The translations under genes were made by a program, and so were the position numbers. A stretch of DNA of 64,000 bases from Gluconobacter potus (GTDB lineage Bacteria; Pseudomonadota; Alphaproteobacteria; Acetobacterales; Acetobacteraceae), in contig NZ_JABCQF010000004.1 in assembly GCF_015244705.1 (NCBI RefSeq), positions 62,001-126,000 of the forward strand, given 5' to 3'. Below, piece after piece: positions 37,514-46,961 of the stretch. The first letter of the stretch is position 1; each line of letters opens with the position of its first letter. Under the pieces are notes generated by a model. It ran no database searches, had not been told where the DNA came from, and saw only the letters and a list, made by a program, of their open reading frames with translations.

Positions 37514-37972
37514 TCAGTCCGCTTCGACCTCGGCTGTGCGATGATCCTGATCGTCTTCCGAGGGACGCTCGGCATTGTATTCGGCGTCCTGTTCCTGTGA
37601 GGGCTGCTCCTCTTCAGAACGCTCGCCACGCGGCTCCCGGCGGTCTTCATAAGCGCGCTGGCGCTGCTGCTGACGCTCGGTGCGCTCCTGCTGGCTCTTC
37701 TCGGCGGCCTGGTTCATGGCGTTGAGAATACGGAAATAATGTTCCGCGTGCTGGAAATAGGCTTCTGCAAGAATGCGGTCGCCAGTTCCGGTCGCGTCGC
37801 GGCCCAGCTGGAGATACTTCTCGAACAGCTGCTGCGCCGTACCACGGACCCGCAGATCGGGTCCATTACTGTCAAACACATGGTTGCGGTTCAGAGGTGT
37901 CTGGGCATTGCTGCTGCGTGATGGCCCACTGCCCGCACGATGATGCCGGCCTCTTATGCGCTTCATATTCAT
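37514..37972 (-). CDS. DUF4167 protein
   Basis: This 152-aa protein begins MNMKRIRGRHHRAGSG. The conserved DUF4167 block follows (LRVRGTAQQLFEKYLQLGRDATGTGDRILAEAYFQHAEHYFRIL). The rest is a highly charged, Gln/Arg/Glu-rich tail that is probably disordered. The function is unknown. The basic N-terminus suggests nucleic-acid or ribosome contact, which is only inference. In alphaproteobacteria it commonly follows prfA and prmC, as here. ATG 37972 is preferred; ATGs at 37993 and 37966 are alternatives, and the longer frame to 38164 lacks support. A TTCTGCA/TGCAGAA palindrome lies 36 bp upstream. Confidence 0.85.
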   Translation of the reverse strand: MNMKRIRGRHHRAGSGPSRSSNAQTPLNRNHVFDSNGPDLRVRGTAQQLFEKYLQLGRDATGTGDRILAEAYFQHAEHYFRILNAMNQAAEKSQQERTERQQQRQRAYEDRREPRGERSEEEQPSQEQDAEYNAERPSEDDQDHRTAEVEAD

Positions 37973-38007
37973 CGACCCGTGATGCACTTTCATGATGACG
38001 TGGACCG

Positions 38008-38023
38008 TTCTGCAACTGCAGAA
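38008..38023. promoter_or_regulatory. 16-bp palindrome upstream of the DUF4167 gene
   Basis: Perfect arms TTCTGCA and TGCAGAA around AC, inside the probable 5' region of the DUF4167 gene. Possible operator; the binding factor is unknown. The rest of the spacer between the DUF4167 start and prmC (37973-38235) shows nothing else I can name. Confidence 0.3.
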
Positions 38024-38235
38024 AGTCCGACCGCCGCTGTCGAAAAAGACGTCTGTCTGTTCCGCTATGGCTGAACCCGGCTCAGCCAGTCTTCCATCGT
38101 CAGTGCATGATGACATGAACGATGGGCAAAGATACGCCTGACAGTGCTGATAAAACACCCTCAAATCGCATGCATTGGCTTTAGCAATACCAAGTTCCGC
38201 CAGTCAAGCCAACGGTTTTTCGTCACAATCCGCCC

Positions 38236-39084
38236 TCACCCGTCCGATTGCAGGACCAAGGCCCTTTCGATGCCGCCCAGATCGGCCTTATGCGCCACGT
38301 CCCGCAGCCCGCTCGCCGTTCCCAGCGCGGAGACCGCATCGATCTGCCCGATCCCCATCTCCAGGATCGCGTATCCCCCCAGCACCAGAAGCCCGGGCAA
38401 CGCAGCGCACAGGATGCGATAGGCGCCCAGCCCGTCAGCGCCGCCATCCAGAGCCCGCGCCGGCTCATACTGCACGACTTCAGGCATCAGCCCGGCCAGA
38501 TCCCCGCTCTCGATATACGGCGGGTTGGACAGGACGACATCAAAGCGGGCGTTCAGCGCATCCGCCCAGCTTCCAGCCAAGAAGGTACTGCGTCTCGCCA
38601 AGCCGGTGCGGATGGCATTGCGTCGTGCCAGTGCTGCCGCCTGCGGAGACAGATCCACCCCCACACCCGTGGCCTGTGGATATTCGGACAGGGCCGCCAG
38701 CAGCAGACAGCCTGTTCCGGTTCCAAGATCGAGGATGGAAAGCGGCGCGTTGCGGTCTGGACAGACATCCAGCAGGGCTTCGATCAGGGCTTCACTGTCG
38801 GCGCGGGGAATCAGCGTGTCACGCCCCGTCTCCAGATCCAGCGTCCAGAAGCCTGTTTCGCCGGTAATGAACGCAAGAGGTTCCCGGTCCAGGCGCCGCT
38901 TCAGAGCTCCTGCGAATCGCGATTCCTGCACAGGCTCCACACTATCCAAAGACAGCAGACCGCCCAGATCACGCCCTGTCGCCCAGCACAGCAGGAGCCG
39001 GGCTTCACGGCGCGTATCCTCGATCCCGGCCAGCTCCAGCGCCTGTGAGGCCTCGCGCAAAAGATCATCTTTGGCCATCATCAT
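38236..39084 (-). CDS. prmC: Peptide chain release factor N5-glutamine methyltransferase
   Basis: This 282-aa SAM-dependent methyltransferase modifies the GGQ glutamine of release factors. It has the N-terminal helical domain (LREASQALELAGIEDTRREARLLL), the SAM loop ILDLGTGTGCLLLAAL and the substrate-binding NPPY in VVLSNPPYIESGDLAGLMPEV. Three tandem ATG codons at 39084, 39081 and 39078 make the exact start ambiguous. It follows prfA in the usual alphaproteobacterial order. Here the two are separated by a 471-bp gene on the other strand, so prmC must have its own promoter. Its start is only 27 bp from the start of that divergent gene. Confidence 0.94.
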   Translation of the reverse strand: MMMAKDDLLREASQALELAGIEDTRREARLLLCWATGRDLGGLLSLDSVEPVQESRFAGALKRRLDREPLAFITGETGFWTLDLETGRDTLIPRADSEALIEALLDVCPDRNAPLSILDLGTGTGCLLLAALSEYPQATGVGVDLSPQAAALARRNAIRTGLARRSTFLAGSWADALNARFDVVLSNPPYIESGDLAGLMPEVVQYEPARALDGGADGLGAYRILCAALPGLLVLGGYAILEMGIGQIDAVSALGTASGLRDVAHKADLGGIERALVLQSDG

Positions 39085-39111
39085 CGAAGCGAACCTGTTA
39101 TAGTTGGTGTC

Positions 39112-39582
39112 ATGAAGTCCAAACGCGCCTTCCTCTATTCCGCCCTGCTGCTTGGCTGCACGCTCAATTCAGTTCACGCCCAGTCTGAACTGTCCACGGA
39201 ACTGCCCCCGTCCTTTACCGTGACGGACGAGCGCGCGCCCGAAGAAATTTCGGAAGTCTCGCGCCTTTATCTGGACGGCAATCTGGTGGCGACCTTCAGG
39301 CTGGGACTGTCCAAGGCACATGAGACGCAGACGATCCCGCTTCCGGTCGGCCGCTTCGATGTCGATTATGCCCTGTGTGGCGAAATCACCATTGTCCATA
39401 ACGGCCATCAGGAAACCCATCAGGTCAGCAGCGAAGGCCAGCTCCATCATCCCGAAGGCCATTCGCTCGACGCCGTGGGGACCAACAACTTCACCGATTT
39501 CTTTCTGGTCGACTATGATGACGCCGCTGTCGCAACCCACCGGCATGGCCGCGCCGCTGTCTGCGCGACACCCAATACCTGA
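39112..39582 (+). CDS. Small secreted protein of unknown function
   Basis: This 156-aa protein has a clear signal peptide, MKSKRAFLYSALLLGCTLNS followed by VHA and a cleavage site before QSEL. The mature part is acidic and beta-rich, with a His-rich C-terminal half (HNGHQETHQ, HHPEGHSLD, THRHGRA). It has two cysteines, in YALCGE and AAVCAT, that could form a disulfide. I do not recognise a family. It is the only plus-strand gene inside the prfA-prmC region and starts 27 bp from prmC. It ends 3 bp before the prfA stop. Confidence 0.7.
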   Translation: MKSKRAFLYSALLLGCTLNSVHAQSELSTELPPSFTVTDERAPEEISEVSRLYLDGNLVATFRLGLSKAHETQTIPLPVGRFDVDYALCGEITIVHNGHQETHQVSSEGQLHHPEGHSLDAVGTNNFTDFFLVDYDDAAVATHRHGRAAVCATPNT

Positions 39583-39585
39583 GGC

Positions 39586-40647
39586 TCAGAACCCTTCGGC
39601 GGCGAGCAGTTCCGTCTGCTCTTCGCGGGTCAGGGCGTCGATGATCTCATCGAACTCACCGCCCATGATCCGGTCGATCTTGTAGAGCGTCAGATTGATC
39701 CGATGATCCGTCACGCGCCCCTGCGGGAAATTATACGTCCGGATGCGCTCCGAACGATCGCCCGTCCCGACCTGTGATTTCCGGTCCGCTGCCCGGGTGG
39801 CATGAAGCTGCGCGCGTTCCCGCTCATAGAGCCGGGCGCGCAGGATCTTCATCGCTTTGGCCTTGTTCTTGTGCTGGCTTTTCTCTTCCTGCATCGCCAC
39901 GACAATGCCGCTGGGCATGTGTGTAATGCGAACTGCACTTTCCGTCTTGTTGACGTGCTGGCCGCCCGCTCCCGAGGCCCGGTAAACGTCAATCCGCAGG
40001 TCATCGTCATTGACCGTCACATCGACTTCTTCGGCTTCGGGCAGTACGGCCACGGTCACGGTCGAGGTGTGGATCCGTCCCTGACTTTCCGTCGCTGGAA
40101 CGCGCTGCACCCGGTGCACACCGGATTCGTATTTCAGCCGCGCGAAAACCGAACGGCCGGAAATGGTCGCCATGCCTTCCTTGAGGCCGGCCACCTCGTT
40201 CTCAGCATATTCCATGACCTCGAAACGCCAGCCATTCTGTTCGGAAAAGCGTCGGTAGGCATCAAACAGTTCCGCTGCGAACAGACCCGCCTCATCGCCG
40301 CCCGCTGCCGGTCGGATTTCAAGGATAGCACTGCGTTCATCCGCCGCATCTTTCGGCAGCAGCGCCAGACGCAGGGCGTGCTGAAGATCGGGCAGGGTCG
40401 CCTCGATCTCCGCAAGCTCCATCTGGGCCAGCTCACGCATTTCCGGATCATCAAGCAGGGCCTGCGCCCCGGCTTTCTGCTCCTCGGCATCTTTCCAGGC
40501 CTGAATGGACGTCACTACAGGCTCAAGCTCGGCATATTCCTGCGAAAGACGGGTGAAATCCTCACCCGTCAGATCGCCGGAAGACATCAGGGCCTGAACT
40601 TCCTCCGAACGCGCGACAATCCGCTCAAGCCTGTCGTCAAATGCCAT
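39586..40647 (-). CDS. prfA: Peptide chain release factor 1
   Basis: This 353-aa class I release factor reads UAA and UAG. The peptidyl-hydrolysis motif GGQ is in [18 protein letters not shown]. The codon-recognition region contains [21 protein letters not shown]. The C-terminal part has [17 protein letters not shown]. It lies 4 bp after hisS in the minus-strand operon. The modifying enzyme PrmC is encoded just beyond the intervening plus-strand gene. Confidence 0.97.
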   Translation of the reverse strand: MAFDDRLERIVARSEEVQALMSSGDLTGEDFTRLSQEYAELEPVVTSIQAWKDAEEQKAGAQALLDDPEMRELAQMELAEIEATLPDLQHALRLALLPKDAADERSAILEIRPAAGGDEAGLFAAELFDAYRRFSEQNGWRFEVMEYAENEVAGLKEGMATISGRSVFARLKYESGVHRVQRVPATESQGRIHTSTVTVAVLPEAEEVDVTVNDDDLRIDVYRASGAGGQHVNKTESAVRITHMPSGIVVAMQEEKSQHKNKAKAMKILRARLYERERAQLHATRAADRKSQVGTGDRSERIRTYNFPQGRVTDHRINLTLYKIDRIMGGEFDEIIDALTREEQTELLAAEGF

Positions 40648-40651
40648 CTGT

Positions 40652-41899
40652 TCAGGCGCGTCCTGTGCTCAGAACGCGCACCAGATCCGCAAACGGAACT
40701 TCCTGCTGCTCACGGCTGGAGAGGTCACGAAGCTGCACCACGCCTTTGGCGATTTCCTCATCACCAAGAACGATGGCATGGGATGCGCCGGACTTCACAA
40801 CGCGCTCCATCCGCTTCTTCATGTTGCCACGGGTCTCGATCTCGGCCCGCAGACCAGCAGAGCGCAGAGCGCGCGCAATGGATGCGGCTTTGAGGACGGC
40901 TTCGTCTCCCATCGGCACCAGCGCAATCCCGGCTGAAAGTTCGGGGACAGAATCCAGCAGCATCGCCAGACGCTCGATCCCGCCGGCCCAGCCGATTGCC
41001 GGAATGGCCGGGCCACCCATCTGCTCCACAAGACCTTCATACCGACCACCGGCCAGCACCGTGCCCTGGGCGCCAAGCTTCGAGGTTACGAACTCGAACG
41101 CCGTGTGGCTGTAGTAGTCAAGGCCACGGACGATGCGTGGATTTTCAACGAAATCGACGCCGAACGCCTGAAGGCTGGAGCGCAATCCGTCCCAGAACTG
41201 CCGGGATTCATCATTCAGATAGTCCGCAAACGCGGGAGCATCGTCGAGCAGCTTGCGATCCTGTTCGGACTTGCTGTCCAGAATCCGAAGCGGGTTGGCT
41301 TCGAGCCGGATCCGGCTCTCTTCGGACAGCGCATCGGCATGATCGCGGAAATACGCCACCAGAGCCTCCCGCCAGGCCTGACGGCTGGCGAGATCGCCCA
41401 ACGTGTTGAGCTCCAGCGTGACATGATCACCCAGACCCAGTTCACGCAGGATGTCCTGCGCCATGGCAATCGTCTCGGCGTCCCGCAGCGGGCTTTCCGC
41501 TCCGATCAGTTCGCCGCCGATCTGATGGAACTGACGGTAACGTCCTTTCTGCGGGCGCTCGTAGCGAAACATCGGCCCGTGATAGAACACCTTCTGCGGC
41601 AGGGACTGCGTCAGGCCGTTCGTGACCAGCGCCCGGCAGATCGCCGCCGTCCCTTCGGGACGCAGGGTGATGCTCTCACCGCCGCGATCCTCGAACGTGT
41701 ACATCTCCTTGGACACGACGTCGGACGTCTCGCCGAGCGTACGCGAAAAGACGCGCGTATCCTCGAAGATCGGTGTGCTCCATTCCTCGAAACCATAGGT
41801 CTGCAGCACTCGGCGGGCCGTCTCCACAACATGGTGGTGACGGCGCATGGTATCGCCGATGAGGTCATGAGTGCCGCGTGGGGGCTGAAGTCCTGACAT
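40652..41899 (-). CDS. hisS: Histidyl-tRNA synthetase
   Basis: This 415-aa class II synthetase begins [13 protein letters not shown]. Motif 2 is [23 protein letters not shown]. The histidine-specific blocks are present: [11 protein letters not shown] (HisA) and [28 protein letters not shown] (HisB/motif 3). The C-terminal anticodon-binding domain follows. The ATG shares one base with the ispG stop (TGATG type overlap), so translation is likely coupled. It precedes prfA by 4 bp. Confidence 0.97.
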   Translation of the reverse strand: MSGLQPPRGTHDLIGDTMRRHHHVVETARRVLQTYGFEEWSTPIFEDTRVFSRTLGETSDVVSKEMYTFEDRGGESITLRPEGTAAICRALVTNGLTQSLPQKVFYHGPMFRYERPQKGRYRQFHQIGGELIGAESPLRDAETIAMAQDILRELGLGDHVTLELNTLGDLASRQAWREALVAYFRDHADALSEESRIRLEANPLRILDSKSEQDRKLLDDAPAFADYLNDESRQFWDGLRSSLQAFGVDFVENPRIVRGLDYYSHTAFEFVTSKLGAQGTVLAGGRYEGLVEQMGGPAIPAIGWAGGIERLAMLLDSVPELSAGIALVPMGDEAVLKAASIARALRSAGLRAEIETRGNMKKRMERVVKSGASHAIVLGDEEIAKGVVQLRDLSSREQQEVPFADLVRVLSTGRA

Positions 41900-43044
41900 C
41901 AGTGCGCTGCCGGGTCCATCAGCTTGGCCGTTGCACCTTCTTCCTTGCTGGCCTCGATGTCAGACACCTTTTTTTCCACCAGTTCAACGATATGCTCGAT
42001 CATGTCGCCAGCCGGCATCGTGTGATCCTGACGGCCTGCGGCATAGACCATATGACGGCCATTGCCGCCGCCGGTCACACCGATATCTGTCATCAGCGCT
42101 TCACCCGGACCATTCACCACGCAGCCGATGATGGACAGCGTCAGTGGTGTCTTGATGTGCTGCAGGCGGTCTTCCAGCGTCTGCACCGTCTCGACGACGT
42201 TGAAGCCCTGACGCGCACAGGACGGGCAGGAAATGATCTTCACGCCACGATGACGCAGACCGAGGGACTTCAGAATATCCCAGCCAACCAACACTTCTTC
42301 TTCCGGAGCGGCAGAAAGCGAAACACGCATCGTGTCCCCCACGCCAGCCCAGAGCAGGTTGCCCAGACCGATGGAGGACTTCACGGTACCCGCACGCTTG
42401 GAGCCGGCTTCGGTGATGCCGATATGCAGCGGGTGGTCACAGCAATCCGCAAGCTGCTGATAGGCCGCAACCGCCATGAACACGTCAGAGGCCTTCACGC
42501 TGATCTTGAACTCATGGAAGTCGTGATCTTCAAGGATCTTCGCATGTTCCAGAGCGCTCTCGACCAGAGCTTCCGGGTTGGGCTCACCGTATTTCTCGAG
42601 CAGGTGCTTTTCGAGCGAACCGGCATTCACGCCGATCCGGATGGAACAGCCATAATCCTTGGCGGCGTTGACGACTTCACGCACGCGCTCGGCGCTGCCG
42701 ATATTGCCCGGATTGATTCGCAGGCAGGCCGCACCGGCCTTGGCGGCTTCGATGGCGCGCTTGTAGTGGAAGTGGATATCCGCAACGATGGGGACGTTCA
42801 CTTCATGCACGATCTCCGCCAGCGCGGCCGTGCTGGCCTCATCCGGGCAGGAGACGCGCACGATATCCACACCAGCCAGCTCGGCCAGGCGGATCTGGTC
42901 GATCGTGGCCTGCGCATCGGATGTCAGGGTGTTGGTCATGGTCTGCACGGAGATCGGGGCATCACCACCGACCGCAACCTTGCCGACATGGATCTGGCGC
43001 GACTTGCGACGCTCGATGTGCTGATAGGGACGGTAGCTGCTCAT
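41899..43044 (-). CDS. ispG: 4-hydroxy-3-methylbut-2-en-1-yl diphosphate synthase (flavodoxin)
   Basis: This 381-aa Fe-S enzyme is the sixth step of the MEP isoprenoid pathway. Sequence blocks are [20 protein letters not shown] near the N-terminus, a TIM-barrel stretch with [15 protein letters not shown], and the cluster-binding cysteines in [12 protein letters not shown] and [10 protein letters not shown]. It shows this organism uses the MEP route, supplying ubiquinone and undecaprenol, which link to ubiE, ubiG and uppP in this window. It is 91 bp after rodZ and overlaps hisS by one base. Confidence 0.97.
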   Translation of the reverse strand: MSSYRPYQHIERRKSRQIHVGKVAVGGDAPISVQTMTNTLTSDAQATIDQIRLAELAGVDIVRVSCPDEASTAALAEIVHEVNVPIVADIHFHYKRAIEAAKAGAACLRINPGNIGSAERVREVVNAAKDYGCSIRIGVNAGSLEKHLLEKYGEPNPEALVESALEHAKILEDHDFHEFKISVKASDVFMAVAAYQQLADCCDHPLHIGITEAGSKRAGTVKSSIGLGNLLWAGVGDTMRVSLSAAPEEEVLVGWDILKSLGLRHRGVKIISCPSCARQGFNVVETVQTLEDRLQHIKTPLTLSIIGCVVNGPGEALMTDIGVTGGGNGRHMVYAAGRQDHTMPAGDMIEHIVELVEKKVSDIEASKEEGATAKLMDPAAH

Positions 43045-43135
43045 GATTTACCTCTTCGTGCCCGGAAAGGACCGGGAGCTCTGACCCAGTGGGCTGTATT
43101 CAGGGGCATTGAGCCCCCCTGACGGATATAAGGGT

Positions 43136-44407
43136 TTAATGCGATGGCGACGATTGTTCCAGCGGCTGATGTTCAAGCTGCCGGGCATTGAGGTCATCGG
43201 CCGAGACTTCAGGTGCTGCCGGTGCCTTCCGGGGAACGGAAACAGGCGGTGCTCTGGGAGGCACGGGCGCAGGCGCGACGGCCGGCGGCGCAGCAGTTGC
43301 TCCCGGTACGGGAACCGGCGCATTGGGCTGCACCGGCAGCGCAATCCCCGATCCGAATGCTCCGGAACGGATGGCATCGGCCGTCACCTCGACATTACGG
43401 CGGACCTGTCCTTCTTTTCCCAGCGGCGCACTGGTTGCCCCGGCCGTGGTCAGGACGATACCGCCAGCATTGCCGAACGACATCCGGAACGGAGCGCCTG
43501 CGGGATCACCCTGCCAGCTTTCACCCGGCTGCATCACACGCGATATGAGAACATGCCCGTCCCGGTCCCTGACCTGCGTCCAGACGGGAGCCAGCGCCCG
43601 GAGCACAACGGCTCCCTCGGGCACAGCCGGCGGCAGATCCGTGGCAGGCTGGCCGATCGCCCCAGCCTGCTGCGAAGGCGGGGCCTCGCCTGCCGGAGAC
43701 GTCTCTGAATCGTCATCCGAAGCCGGCGGAGCCACAGAGGGTGCAACCGTCGAGGGCGTGGATTGTGCCACTGAAGGCGCTGCAGGAACATCCGGAGCCG
43801 GAGCATTCTGCGTCGGTGCGGCCGCTGGTGCCGACGTTGCGGGAACAGAGGACGCCGTCACGGGAGCATGTGGCTCCGGCGTCGGAGCGCGTCCGGGCAT
43901 CACGGATGCGACCTGCGGAGAGGTCATGGCAGGGGTTGCAGCCCCTGGCATCAGTTCCGCTACGGCTGGAACCTGCCTCTGGGCCGGGTTGTCATGTTCC
44001 GTAAAGCGGTACCAGCCCACATAGGCCGCGACCACGACCACGAGCCCTGCCCCCACGAGCACGCCGACCGGCAGCCCGCGGTCACCTTCAGGCTGCGGGA
44101 AAACCAGCTCCGGCTTGCGGGTTACGGCGCCACGCGTGTCACGGCGGAACCGCTCGACCAGCGCATCCGCATCCAGCTGCATGGCATGGGCATAGGTGCG
44201 GAGAAATCCCACCGCATAAGCCACGCCAGGCAGCTTCGACAGATCGTCTGCCTCAAGCGCTGCCAGCAGTTTCGGGCGGATTCGCAGCCATTCCGCGACA
44301 TCTTCAAGCCGCCAGCCGAGTTCCTCGCGACGCGCACGCAGCACCGTTCCGACACTTGGCTGGTCGGAAGGTTGCGAAAACGGGCGGTTCGAGGACGGTG
44401 GGGACAT
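43136..44407 (-). CDS. rodZ: RodZ-like cytoskeletal protein (HTH, TM and DUF4115)
   Basis: This 423-aa protein has the three-part RodZ layout. An N-terminal helix-turn-helix domain (SVGTVLRARREELGWRLEDVAEWLRI) contacts MreB in known RodZ proteins. A single membrane span covers about residues 112-133 (GLPVGVLVGAGLVVVVAAYV). A long Pro/Ala/Thr-rich periplasmic linker (about 140-300) then leads to a DUF4115 beta domain (VVLRALAPVWTQVRDRDG). It organises cell shape. It sits between the nitronate monooxygenase-like gene (14-bp gap) and ispG. The rodZ-ispG-hisS order is conserved across proteobacteria. Confidence 0.9.
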   Translation of the reverse strand: MSPPSSNRPFSQPSDQPSVGTVLRARREELGWRLEDVAEWLRIRPKLLAALEADDLSKLPGVAYAVGFLRTYAHAMQLDADALVERFRRDTRGAVTRKPELVFPQPEGDRGLPVGVLVGAGLVVVVAAYVGWYRFTEHDNPAQRQVPAVAELMPGAATPAMTSPQVASVMPGRAPTPEPHAPVTASSVPATSAPAAAPTQNAPAPDVPAAPSVAQSTPSTVAPSVAPPASDDDSETSPAGEAPPSQQAGAIGQPATDLPPAVPEGAVVLRALAPVWTQVRDRDGHVLISRVMQPGESWQGDPAGAPFRMSFGNAGGIVLTTAGATSAPLGKEGQVRRNVEVTADAIRSGAFGSGIALPVQPNAPVPVPGATAAPPAVAPAPVPPRAPPVSVPRKAPAAPEVSADDLNARQLEHQPLEQSSPSH

Positions 44408-44421
44408 GACCGGACAATCCG

Positions 44422-45465
44422 TTAGCTTGGCGCGTGGATGCGGGTTTCGCGCTGCTTGATGGCATCCACGGCCTGCTCAACCAGCGTCGCGATGATTTCG
44501 GCGACCGGACGGACTTCCTTGACCATGCCCACGGACTGACCAGCCATGACCGACCCCGTCTCCACGTCCCCCTCGATGACGGCACGACGCAGGGCACCGG
44601 CCCAGTAATGCTCGATCGAGAGCTGGGCTTCTTCCTTGGTCAGCTCGCCGCTCTGGAATTTTCGGAGTGCCTCGCCCTGCAGGCGCGCGAAGTTCCGGCC
44701 CCCTTCATTCGAAAGACCACGCACCGGGATGACCGGGAACAGCTCATCGAGCTGCACGGTCGTCACCGCATCGCGGGCATTGGCGCGCAGGAAGGCCTTC
44801 TTGAAGTTCTCATGCGCGATGCTCTCTTCGGAGGCTGCAAACAGCGTTCCAAGCTGCGCACCGGCTGCGCCCTGTTCCAGATAGGACAGGATCGCGTCCC
44901 CACGGCCCAGCCCACCGGCAACAAACACGGGAACATCACGGATATGCGGCAGGATTTCCTGCGCCAGAACCGTCAGCGACACCGGGCCGACATGGCCGCC
45001 GGCTTCCGAACCTTCGATCACAAGAGCTTCAATGCCCATGCGCACCAGACGCTTGCCAAGAGCCAGAGCCGGGGCAAAACCGATCGCCCTCGCCCCGCCA
45101 TCGCGCACCTTGCGGATCGTGGCGCTGTTTGGCACGCCGCCCGCGAGCACGATATGCGAGACATTATGCGCCAGACAGACATCCACCAGCCGGTCCAGCT
45201 CGGGATGCATGGTGATGAGGTTCACGCCGAACGGGCGCTTCGTCATCGCCTGCGTGGCAACGATTTCCTCTTCCAGACGCTCGGGCGACATCGCACCACA
45301 GGCAATGACACCGAATCCGCCAGCATTGGAAATCGCGGAAACCAGATGCCGCTCGCTGACCCAGGACATCGCTCCGCCGAGGATCGCGACTTCGCTCCCG
45401 AGGAAGTCACAGCCCGGCTTCCACAACCGGTCCAGCGTCGCGCGGGCGTTCAGGGTTTCGCTCAC
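44422..45465 (-). CDS. Nitronate monooxygenase / FabK-like FMN enzyme
   Basis: This 347-aa TIM-barrel flavoprotein shows SEVAILGGAMSWVSERHLVSAISNAGGFGVIACG at the N-terminus, IVLAGGVPN, ALVIEGSEAGGHVGPVS and IPVFVAGGLGRGD-like phosphate-binding segments. This is the 2-nitropropane dioxygenase/NMO family, which also contains enoyl-ACP reductase II (FabK). The sequence alone does not settle which reaction it performs. It overlaps lysC by 4 bp and precedes rodZ by 14 bp, so it is in a housekeeping operon. That placement argues for a metabolic role beyond detoxifying nitronates. Confidence 0.85.
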   Translation of the reverse strand: MSETLNARATLDRLWKPGCDFLGSEVAILGGAMSWVSERHLVSAISNAGGFGVIACGAMSPERLEEEIVATQAMTKRPFGVNLITMHPELDRLVDVCLAHNVSHIVLAGGVPNSATIRKVRDGGARAIGFAPALALGKRLVRMGIEALVIEGSEAGGHVGPVSLTVLAQEILPHIRDVPVFVAGGLGRGDAILSYLEQGAAGAQLGTLFAASEESIAHENFKKAFLRANARDAVTTVQLDELFPVIPVRGLSNEGGRNFARLQGEALRKFQSGELTKEEAQLSIEHYWAGALRRAVIEGDVETGSVMAGQSVGMVKEVRPVAEIIATLVEQAVDAIKQRETRIHAPS

Positions 45466-46787
45466 GCGTCGGCTCCCTCTTTGGCATCAAGGCCATAAGC
45501 CGTGTGCAGCGCGCGCATGGCCAGTTCGGTATATTCGGAATCGATCAGGACGGAGATCTTGATCTCGCTCGTGGAGATGACCTGCACGTTGATGCCGCGA
45601 TCGGCGAGCGTGCGGAACATCCGCGCGGCCAGACCGGCATTTGAGCGCATGCCAATACCCACGACGCTGATCTTCACCACGTTATGGGACGTGATCAGCT
45701 CGCCATACTGGATATATTCACGTGCCTTCTCCAGCACGGCGCGGGCAGCCGCTTCGTCAGACTTGCTGACCGTGAACGTCATGTTCGTCATGTTGTCCAC
45801 GCCAACGCTCTGGACGATCATGTCGACATTGATGTTCGCGGCTGCCAGCGGGTCGAAAATCGCAGCGGCGATGCCCGGACGGTCCGGAATGTTCCGCACG
45901 GAGATTTTCGCTTCGTCATGCGAGTTGGCAATCCCCGCAACCAGTTCCTTCTCCATGATCTCGTCCTCATCAACCACAATCGAACCGCTGTCGTCATCCG
46001 TCTCGGCGAACGATGACAGCACCCGCACCCGGACACCCTCGCGCATGGCGAGACCGACGCTGCGGGTCTGAAGTACCTTGGCGCCTACCGAAGCCAGTTC
46101 AAGCATCTCCTCATAGGTGATGCGATCCAGCTTCTTGGCGCGTTTCACGATGCGCGGATCGGTCGTGTAGATCCCGTCCACATCGGTATAAATATCACAC
46201 TGATCGGCATTGATGGCAGCCGCGACGGCCACGGCGGACGTATCCGATCCCCCGCGCCCCAGCGTCGCAATGCGGCCATCGGGACCGACGCCCTGGAAGC
46301 CGGCCACGACGGGCACGACATCATCATCCAGGCAGGCCAGAAGCGCCGTACCGTCCACGCTCTCAATGGCGGCCTTGCCATGCGCGTTGTCCGTCACGAG
46401 CGGGATCTGCCAGCCCTGAAAGGACCGCGCCTTCACGCCAAGCGCCTGAAGCGCGATGGACACGAGCCCGCTCGTCACCTGCTCACCGGCTGCGACAACG
46501 GCATCGTATTCCTTCGGATCGGCCAGCGGGTCCAGTTCGGCGCAGTAGCCGACCATCCGGTTCGTGACACCGGCCATGGCGGAGACCACGACGGCCACAC
46601 GACGGCCACGGTCATGTTCCGCTTTCACGCGTTTTGCAACGTTCCGGATGCGCTCGATATTCCCGACGGACGTGCCGCCGAATTTCATGACAACCGTCTT
46701 CCGTTTCCCGCTTTCGCCCTTGATGGCGGCATGGGGATCAGCACGACCGGAAACCTGGTCGTGGACGGGAGTATCGGGCATGGACAT
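45462..46787 (-). CDS. lysC: Aspartate kinase
   Basis: This enzyme phosphorylates aspartate, the first step to lysine, threonine, methionine and diaminopimelate. The kinase opens at VVMKFGGTSVGNIERIRNVA, followed by GRGGSDTSAVAVAAAINADQ and YTDVDGIYTTDPRIV. Two ACT regulatory domains fill the last 150 residues (AKISVRNIPDRPGIAAAIF, KISVVGIGMRSNAGLAARMF), so feedback inhibition by end-products is expected. ATG 46787 gives 441 aa with GGAG 11 nt upstream. ATG 46688, just before KFGGTS with GGAAG upstream, gives the more usual 408 aa. Confidence 0.94.
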   Translation of the reverse strand: MSMPDTPVHDQVSGRADPHAAIKGESGKRKTVVMKFGGTSVGNIERIRNVAKRVKAEHDRGRRVAVVVSAMAGVTNRMVGYCAELDPLADPKEYDAVVAAGEQVTSGLVSIALQALGVKARSFQGWQIPLVTDNAHGKAAIESVDGTALLACLDDDVVPVVAGFQGVGPDGRIATLGRGGSDTSAVAVAAAINADQCDIYTDVDGIYTTDPRIVKRAKKLDRITYEEMLELASVGAKVLQTRSVGLAMREGVRVRVLSSFAETDDDSGSIVVDEDEIMEKELVAGIANSHDEAKISVRNIPDRPGIAAAIFDPLAAANINVDMIVQSVGVDNMTNMTFTVSKSDEAAARAVLEKAREYIQYGELITSHNVVKISVVGIGMRSNAGLAARMFRTLADRGINVQVISTSEIKISVLIDSEYTELAMRALHTAYGLDAKEGADA

Positions 46788-46961
46788 CGCGGATAAGGCT
46801 CCAGTACGTGTCTGGCGTTGCGCGCTCGGGTCTGGCATCGGGTACGGCAAAGACATGCAAACCACCCGGCACCTGGACAGACTCTGCCGGTCCACATACT
46901 CGTCTCGCTCCGCCACGTCCAGATGACGTGCGGCAGACAGGCACACAGAAGGAGAATTCTG

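Noticed and set aside
46818-46961. Upstream extension of ubiG
   Set aside because: A strong AAGGAG before ATG 46962 and the normal UbiG N-terminus fix the start. The upstream frame overlaps the lysC leader.
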